Made by a program: the position numbers and the translations under genes. From contig CAISEB010000056.1 in the NCBI GenBank assembly GCA_903884235.1, positions 1 through 42,534 on the forward strand: a stretch of 42,534 bases of DNA. Direction: 5' to 3'. The notes under the pieces were generated by a model. The model made no database searches, was not told where the DNA came from, and saw nothing but the letters and a program-made list of their open reading frames with translations. Positions within the stretch are counted from its first letter, which is position 1, and each line of letters opens with the position of its first letter. This document shows positions 38,348 through 42,534 of this stretch, in pieces. Source of the stretch: an uncultured Pseudomonadota bacterium. Lineage in GTDB: Bacteria > Pseudomonadota > Gammaproteobacteria > Steroidobacterales > Steroidobacteraceae.

Positions 38348-39235
38348 TCAGCGGGCGAGCGGCCACCAGGGCTGGATGAGTTCGGGGGCGAACATCATCG
38401 CGAGCCAGCCGGCGACGGCGAGGAAGGGGCCATAGGGGATCGGAACGCGCCGATCGTGCCCGCGGAAGAGGATCATCGCGATGCCGATCACGGCGCCGGC
38501 GAGTGAGGACAGCAGGACGATCGGCAGCAGCATTCGCCAGCCCAACCAGGCGCCGAGGGCGGCCAGCAGCTTGAAGTCGCCGTAGCCCATGCCCTCGCGG
38601 CCGGTGAGAAGGAGGGCTGCCCAGTAGATCGTCCACAGCGACAGGTACCCCGCGACGGCCCCGTACACCGCCGAATGCAGGTCCACCGGCAGCGGGCCGG
38701 GACCGCGCCCGAGGATCGCGGCAGCAAGCAGGCCGAGCCACATCAGCGGCAGCGTCAGCATGTCCGGCAGGTGCTGGGTGTCGAGGTCGATGCCGGCCAG
38801 CGCGACCAGGGTCCAGGTGACGGCGAGTCCGCCGGCGGCCTCCCAGCCCCAGCCGAAGTGCCAGGCGACCCACGCGGACAGCACGCCGGTCACGGCCTCG
38901 ACGATCGGGTAGCGTGCCGAGATCGGTGCCTGGCAGCCCGCGCAGCGGCCGCGCAGCACGAGCCAGCTGACCACCGGGATGTTCTGTAGCGCGCCAATCG
39001 GCGCGCCGCAGCCCGGGCAGGCGGAGCGCGGCGTCACGAGGTTGTAGGTCGGGGTCTGCGCCGGCTCCGCGTCGGGGTTGGCGAGCATCGCGCAGTCGCC
39101 GGCGAGCGCCGCGTCCATCATCTTCGGCAGGCGATGGATCACGACGTTCAGGAAGCTGCCGACCAGCAGCCCCACGACCAGCGCGGCCGCGGCGAACGCC
39201 GCGGGCGACAGCCGCAGGATCTCGATCAATTCCAT
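38348..39235 (-). CDS. pilD: Prepilin peptidase / N-methyltransferase PilD
   Basis: Polytopic aspartic protease that cleaves type IV prepilin leaders and methylates the new N-terminus; usually also serves type II secretion pseudopilins. 295 aa. The cytoplasmic zinc loop has C73, C76, C98 and C101. The catalytic aspartates lie in GIDLDTQHLPD (150-158 region) and the GxGD motif GYGD (217-220). The start at 39235 was chosen over a longer frame to 39313 because MELIEILRLSPAAF fits the family. Lies 22 nt after pilC. Confidence 0.96.
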   Translation of the reverse strand: MELIEILRLSPAAFAAAALVVGLLVGSFLNVVIHRLPKMMDAALAGDCAMLANPDAEPAQTPTYNLVTPRSACPGCGAPIGALQNIPVVSWLVLRGRCAGCQAPISARYPIVEAVTGVLSAWVAWHFGWGWEAAGGLAVTWTLVALAGIDLDTQHLPDMLTLPLMWLGLLAAAILGRGPGPLPVDLHSAVYGAVAGYLSLWTIYWAALLLTGREGMGYGDFKLLAALGAWLGWRMLLPIVLLSSLAGAVIGIAMILFRGHDRRVPIPYGPFLAVAGWLAMMFAPELIQPWWPLAR

Positions 39236-39257
39236 GCGCGCACTCGCGTCGAATCGA

Positions 39258-40478
39258 TCAGACGGCGGCGCCGAGCTTGAAGATCGGCAGGTACATCGCG
39301 ACCACGAGGCCACCCACCAGCACGCCGAGAATCGCCATGATCAGCGGCTCGAGCAGGCTGGACATCGAGTCGACCGCGGCGTCGACTTCGAGCTCGTAGA
39401 AGTCGGCGACCTTGGAGGCCATCTGGTCGAGCGAGCCCGATTCCTCGCCGACGGCGATCATCTGGTTGACCATGTTCGGGAACAGGTTCGTGTTTTCCAT
39501 CGCGCGCTGCAGGCGCTGGCCCGTGGACACTTCGTCCTTCATGCGCAGCACGGCCGTCTCGTAGACGATGTTGCCGGTCGCGCCCGCGACCGAGGTCAGC
39601 GCCTCGACGAGCGGCACGCCGGCGGCGAACGTCGTCGCCAGCGTGCGCGCGAAGCGCGCGATGGCCGCCTTGACGAGGATCGGCCCGATGATCGGGAACT
39701 TGAGCATCATGCGATCGATGCTCTCGCGCATGGGCCGGGAGCGCGCCTTCATGTAGGAGAAGGTGTAGCCGGCCGCGCCGAGCACCGCGACGATGTAGAT
39801 GCCGTTCGCCTGCACGAAGCGCGACAGGTTGATGACCATCTGCGTGAAGGCGGGCAGGTCGGCGCCGAAGCCCTTGAACAGGCTTTCGAACTGCGGGATC
39901 ACGAAGATCAGCAGGATCGCGGTCACGATCACGGCGACGAACAGCACGGCGGTCGGGTAGAAGAGGGCCTTCTTGATCTTCTTCTTGATGGCCTCGGTCT
40001 TTTCCTTGTACGAGGCGATCTTGTCGAGCAGCGTCTCGAGGGCGCCCGCCTGCTCGCCCGCCTCGACGAGATTGACGGACAGGTCGTCGAAATAAAGCGG
40101 GTGCTTGGCGAACGCCTCGTGCAGCGTGAGGCCGCTCTCGATCTGCTGCTTGATGTCGAGGATCAGCGCCTGCATCGAGGGCTTCTCGTGGCCGGCGCCG
40201 ACGATCTCGAAGGACTGCACGAGCGGGATGCCGGCGGTCAGCATCGTGGCGAGCTGCCGGAAGAACACCGCGATGTCCTCCGGGGTCGGCTTCTTGCGCG
40301 AGGCGAAGGTCGAGCTCTGCTGCTTGATCTTGCCCGGGACGATGCCCTGGCGCTGCAGGTCGAGCCAGACGGCGTGGCGGTTGGTGGCAACCACCTTGCC
40401 GCGGACGCGATTGCCCTTCTTGTCGCGTCCCTCCCAGAGGAACGAGACGTCCTTCTTTACCGCCGCGGTCTGTGCCAT
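39258..40478 (-). CDS. pilC: Type IV pilus inner-membrane platform protein PilC
   Basis: GspF-family platform around which the pilus motor turns. 406 aa. Two T2SF domains: the first with FFRQLATMLTAGIPLVQSFEIVG and LVEAGEQAGALETLLDKIA, the second with RFARTLATTFAAGVPLVEALTSVAGATGN and MIAVGEESGSLDQMASKVADFYE. Three membrane segments near 170-190, 215-240 and 375-398. Encoded 35 nt after pilB. Confidence 0.97.
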   Translation of the reverse strand: MAQTAAVKKDVSFLWEGRDKKGNRVRGKVVATNRHAVWLDLQRQGIVPGKIKQQSSTFASRKKPTPEDIAVFFRQLATMLTAGIPLVQSFEIVGAGHEKPSMQALILDIKQQIESGLTLHEAFAKHPLYFDDLSVNLVEAGEQAGALETLLDKIASYKEKTEAIKKKIKKALFYPTAVLFVAVIVTAILLIFVIPQFESLFKGFGADLPAFTQMVINLSRFVQANGIYIVAVLGAAGYTFSYMKARSRPMRESIDRMMLKFPIIGPILVKAAIARFARTLATTFAAGVPLVEALTSVAGATGNIVYETAVLRMKDEVSTGQRLQRAMENTNLFPNMVNQMIAVGEESGSLDQMASKVADFYELEVDAAVDSMSSLLEPLIMAILGVLVGGLVVAMYLPIFKLGAAV

Positions 40479-40513
40479 GTCGCTAGGCTCCGTAGTTCAT
40501 GCGGGGCAGCGGC

Positions 40514-42259
40514 TCACTCGATCGTGACGCTGTTGACTTCTTCGAGGCTGGTCAGCCCGTTGCGGACCTTGTTCAGGCCTGCGGTGCGCAGGTCCCAGAC
40601 GCCTTCCTTCTTCGCCTGGTCCGAGATGGTGATCGCGTTGCCGCCTTCCATGATGATGCGGCCGATCGAATCGGTCACCGGCATGACCTGGTAGATGCCG
40701 ACGCGGCCCTTGTAGCCGTCCGTGCAGTTACCGCAGCCCTTGGGTCCGTAGATCTTGAGCCCGGCGTCGACGTCGGCCTTCGCGAACCCTTCCTTCAGCA
40801 GGGCCTCGGCCGGGATGTCGAGCGGCTGCTTGCAGTGGTTGCACAGGCGCCGGGCGAGGCGCTGAGCGATGATCAGGCTGACGGAGGTGGCGATCGCGTA
40901 GGGCTTGACGCCCATGTCGACGAGGCGCGTGAGCGTCTGCGGGGCGTCGTTCGTGTGCAGCGTCGACAGCACGAGGTGGCCCGTCTGCGCCGCCTTGAGC
41001 GCGATCTCCGCCGTCTCGAGGTCGCGGATTTCGCCGACCATGACGACGTCCGGGTCCTGGCGCAGGAACGCGCGCAGCGCCGCCGCGAAGGTGAGGCCCA
41101 CCTTGGGGTTCACGTTCACCTGGTTGACGCCCTGCAGGATGATTTCCGCAGGATCCTCGGCCGTCGAGATGTTCGTGTCCTCGACGTTGAGGATGTTGAG
41201 GCCGGTGTACAGCGACACCGTCTTGCCGGAACCGGTCGGACCCGTGACCAGGATCATTCCCTGCGGACGCTTCAGCGTCGACATGTACAGGTCTTTCTGG
41301 AACGGCTCGTACCCGAGCGCATCGATGCCGAGCTGCGCGCTCGACGGGTCGAGGATGCGCATCACGACCTTCTCGCCGAACAGCGTCGGGCAGGAGCTGA
41401 CGCGGAAGTCGATCGAGCGGCTCTTCGACAGCCGCATCTTGATGCGGCCGTCCTGCGGGATGCGGCGCTCGGCGATGTCGAGTCGCGCCATGACCTTGAT
41501 GCGCGCCGAGATCTTCATCGCGAGCGCCACCGGCGGCAGCGCGACTTCCTTCAGCACGCCGTCGACGCGCGTCCGCACGCGATAGGTCTTCTCGTAGGGT
41601 TCGAAGTGGATGTCCGACGCGCCCTTCTTGATCGCATCGAGCATCACCTTGTTCACGAAGCGGACGATCGGCGCATCCTCGACGTCGTCGCGCGCCCCCG
41701 CGTTCGGATCGACTTCGTCCTCGCCGCCCGTGACGTCGAGGTGCTCGAGATCGAGGTCGTCGTCGCCGAGCGCCTGCATCGACGTGTCGACCTGCTCCAT
41801 CGCCCGGCTGAGGATCTTCTGGAGCTTGTCCTCCTCGACCACCACCGGTTCGACATTGAGGGCGGTCGAGAATCGGATCTCGTCGAGACCGTGCAGGTTG
41901 GAGGGGTCCGACAGCGCAATGAACAGGCGCCGGCCGCGCTTCATCAGCGGCAGCACGCGATGCTTGGCGAGCAGCTTGTCCGACACCAGCTTGACGGTGT
42001 CGAGGTCCACCTGGATCGAATCGAGGTCGAGCAGGGGGACGCCGAACAGGGCGGAGGCGGTGATCGCGATCTCGCGCGATTCGACGACGTTCTTGCTGAC
42101 GAGGTAGGAGACGAGGTTCTGGCGCGCCTCGCGGGCGTTGCGCACGGCGTCGGCCATGGCGCTCTCGTCGAGAACGCCATCCTGCACGAGCTTTTCAGGC
42201 AGGCCGATATTCGCGCTTCGCGCGAGTGCCTGCGTGACCGACATTGCGTTTTCACTCAT
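40514..42259 (-). CDS. pilB: Type IV pilus extension ATPase PilB
   Basis: Hexameric cytoplasmic ATPase powering pilus assembly. 581 aa. Walker A GPTGSGKT (340-347), Asp box TAEDPAE, Walker B DPDVVMVGEIRD (402-413), His box STLHTNDA, and a zinc site with C473, C476, C509 and C512. The N-terminal domain resembles a GSPII_E/MshEN module, but the c-di-GMP-binding RLG and LG residues are not kept (GLPEKLVQDGVLDESAM). The start may be 42259 or the ATG at 42244. First gene of the pilBCD-coaE-zapD-yacG run. Confidence 0.97.
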   Translation of the reverse strand: MSENAMSVTQALARSANIGLPEKLVQDGVLDESAMADAVRNAREARQNLVSYLVSKNVVESREIAITASALFGVPLLDLDSIQVDLDTVKLVSDKLLAKHRVLPLMKRGRRLFIALSDPSNLHGLDEIRFSTALNVEPVVVEEDKLQKILSRAMEQVDTSMQALGDDDLDLEHLDVTGGEDEVDPNAGARDDVEDAPIVRFVNKVMLDAIKKGASDIHFEPYEKTYRVRTRVDGVLKEVALPPVALAMKISARIKVMARLDIAERRIPQDGRIKMRLSKSRSIDFRVSSCPTLFGEKVVMRILDPSSAQLGIDALGYEPFQKDLYMSTLKRPQGMILVTGPTGSGKTVSLYTGLNILNVEDTNISTAEDPAEIILQGVNQVNVNPKVGLTFAAALRAFLRQDPDVVMVGEIRDLETAEIALKAAQTGHLVLSTLHTNDAPQTLTRLVDMGVKPYAIATSVSLIIAQRLARRLCNHCKQPLDIPAEALLKEGFAKADVDAGLKIYGPKGCGNCTDGYKGRVGIYQVMPVTDSIGRIIMEGGNAITISDQAKKEGVWDLRTAGLNKVRNGLTSLEEVNSVTIE

Positions 42260-42321
42260 GGACTTACGCGACCCACCCGACGTCTGGACCCATGTCGCGG
42301 GCCATCAGTGCCCGGCCGTCC

Positions 42322-42350
42322 TTTATAACAGAATCATGCTCTCACAAGAG
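42322..42350 (-). promoter_or_regulatory. pilB promoter (extended -10)
   Basis: Minus strand: TGT-TATAAA (42330-42322) is an extended -10; CTCTTG (42350-42345) lies 17 nt upstream as a weak -35. It falls between the pilA terminator and pilB in the most AT-rich patch of the end region. No sigma54 -24/-12 pair was found here. Confidence 0.5.
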
Positions 42351-42397
42351 TCGCCTGCAACTCGTGAACGACCGCACATTGCGGTTTTCTCGTGCCC

Positions 42398-42428
42398 AAA
42401 AAAAAGAGCCCCCCAGGTGGGGGGCTCT
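42398..42428 (-). terminator. Rho-independent terminator of pilA
   Basis: Minus strand: AGAGCCCCCC, loop ACCT, GGGGGGCTCT, then eight Ts. Perfect 10-bp stem with a full U-tract, 21 nt after the pilA stop. A smaller stem TCGGCT/AGCCGA (42434-42448) lies between stop and terminator. It separates the abundant pilin message from pilB. Confidence 0.95.
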
Positions 42429-42448
42429 CTCGGTCGGCTTGGAGCCGA

Positions 42449-42534
42449 TCAGGTCTTGCAGCTGGACGGCAGGTACTTGGTGGGGAGGCTCGTCGCTGCG
42501 GCACCCAGCGCGCCGGTGATGCTCGCCGGGACCG
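42449..42534 (-). CDS. pilA: Type IV major pilin PilA (C-terminal end only)
   Basis: The last 27 codons of a minus-strand gene run off the right window edge. The product ends SLPTKYLPSSCKT, which matches the conserved end of type IV major pilins (KYLP-x-x-C), where the last cysteine closes the D-region disulfide. The position just upstream of pilB with a strong terminator between fits pilA. The diagnostic N-terminal methylation helix is outside the window, and the gene is on the same strand as pilB, not divergent as in Pseudomonas. Confidence 0.82.
   Translation of the reverse strand, partial: VPASITGALGAAATSLPTKYLPSSCKT

Noticed and set aside
42120-42220. c-di-GMP-binding MshEN motif in the PilB N-terminus
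   Set aside because: The residues that contact c-di-GMP in MshE (RLG and the later LG pair) are replaced, so the riboswitch finding should not be linked to direct PilB control.
42260-42397. Sigma54 (-24/-12) promoter near pilB
   Set aside because: GGCACG occurs near 42392-42397 on the minus strand, but there is no matching TTGC at the correct spacing.

Overview
The window is a high-GC (about 68-70%) chromosomal segment of a gammaproteobacterium. Gene order points to a Xanthomonadales/Nevskiales/Steroidobacter-like lineage, but the species cannot be named from sequence alone. The evidence is the order rsmI - rnpB - dcw cluster - lpxC - dciA-like - M23 peptidase - secA - mutT, followed by the type IV pilus block pilA-pilB-pilC-pilD-coaE-zapD-yacG. 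Both are classic gammaproteobacterial arrangements. Nearly every gene starts in a 1-8 nt overlap with the one before it (ATGA/GTGA), so the segment is compact housekeeping DNA with no insertion sequences, phage genes, tRNAs or CRISPR arrays visible.

Layout. 1-461 (-): start of lpoA, divergent from rsmI (525-1397). 1429-1809: RNase P RNA with its own promoter and terminator. 2040-19589 (+): the complete dcw cluster mraZ, rsmH, ftsL, ftsI, murE, murF, mraY, murD, ftsW, murG, murC, murB, ddl, ftsQ, ftsA, ftsZ. It has a sigma70 promoter and four helically phased MraZ boxes in front and a GC hairpin behind. It encodes cytoplasmic peptidoglycan precursor synthesis up to lipid II plus the core divisome. 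19868-20782: lpxC (lipid A). 20783-21097 (-): DciA-like DUF721 gene. 21171-21264: a c-di-GMP-I (GEMM) riboswitch at the head of a long hairpin-rich leader for an M23 envelope peptidase (21529-22473), followed by secA (22627-25794). 25879-29312: an OafA-type acyltransferase with SGNH domain, a DUF2059 exported protein and a Nudix/MutT protein. 29526-31463: a DUF4382-like lipoprotein. A terminator hairpin then separates this from the minus-strand half, read right to left: pilA (C-terminus only), pilB, pilC, pilD, coaE, zapD, yacG, gst, then a prolyl-oligopeptidase lipoprotein overlapping a membrane winged-helix/beta-propeller regulator.

The most unusual observations are: (1) SecA is 1055 aa because about 100 residues, including what reads as a complete PDZ domain, are inserted in the preprotein-crosslinking domain, and it also carries two tandem C-terminal SEC-C zinc motifs; (2) a c-di-GMP-I riboswitch with an elaborate multi-hairpin leader stands upstream of the M23 peptidase/secA pair; (3) an overlapping pair couples a prolyl oligopeptidase lipoprotein to a ToxR/CadC-like one-component regulator; (4) the leader of the DUF4382 lipoprotein contains a perfect 14-bp inverted repeat and further hairpins. 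All functional statements rest on motif reading by eye; no database search was possible.
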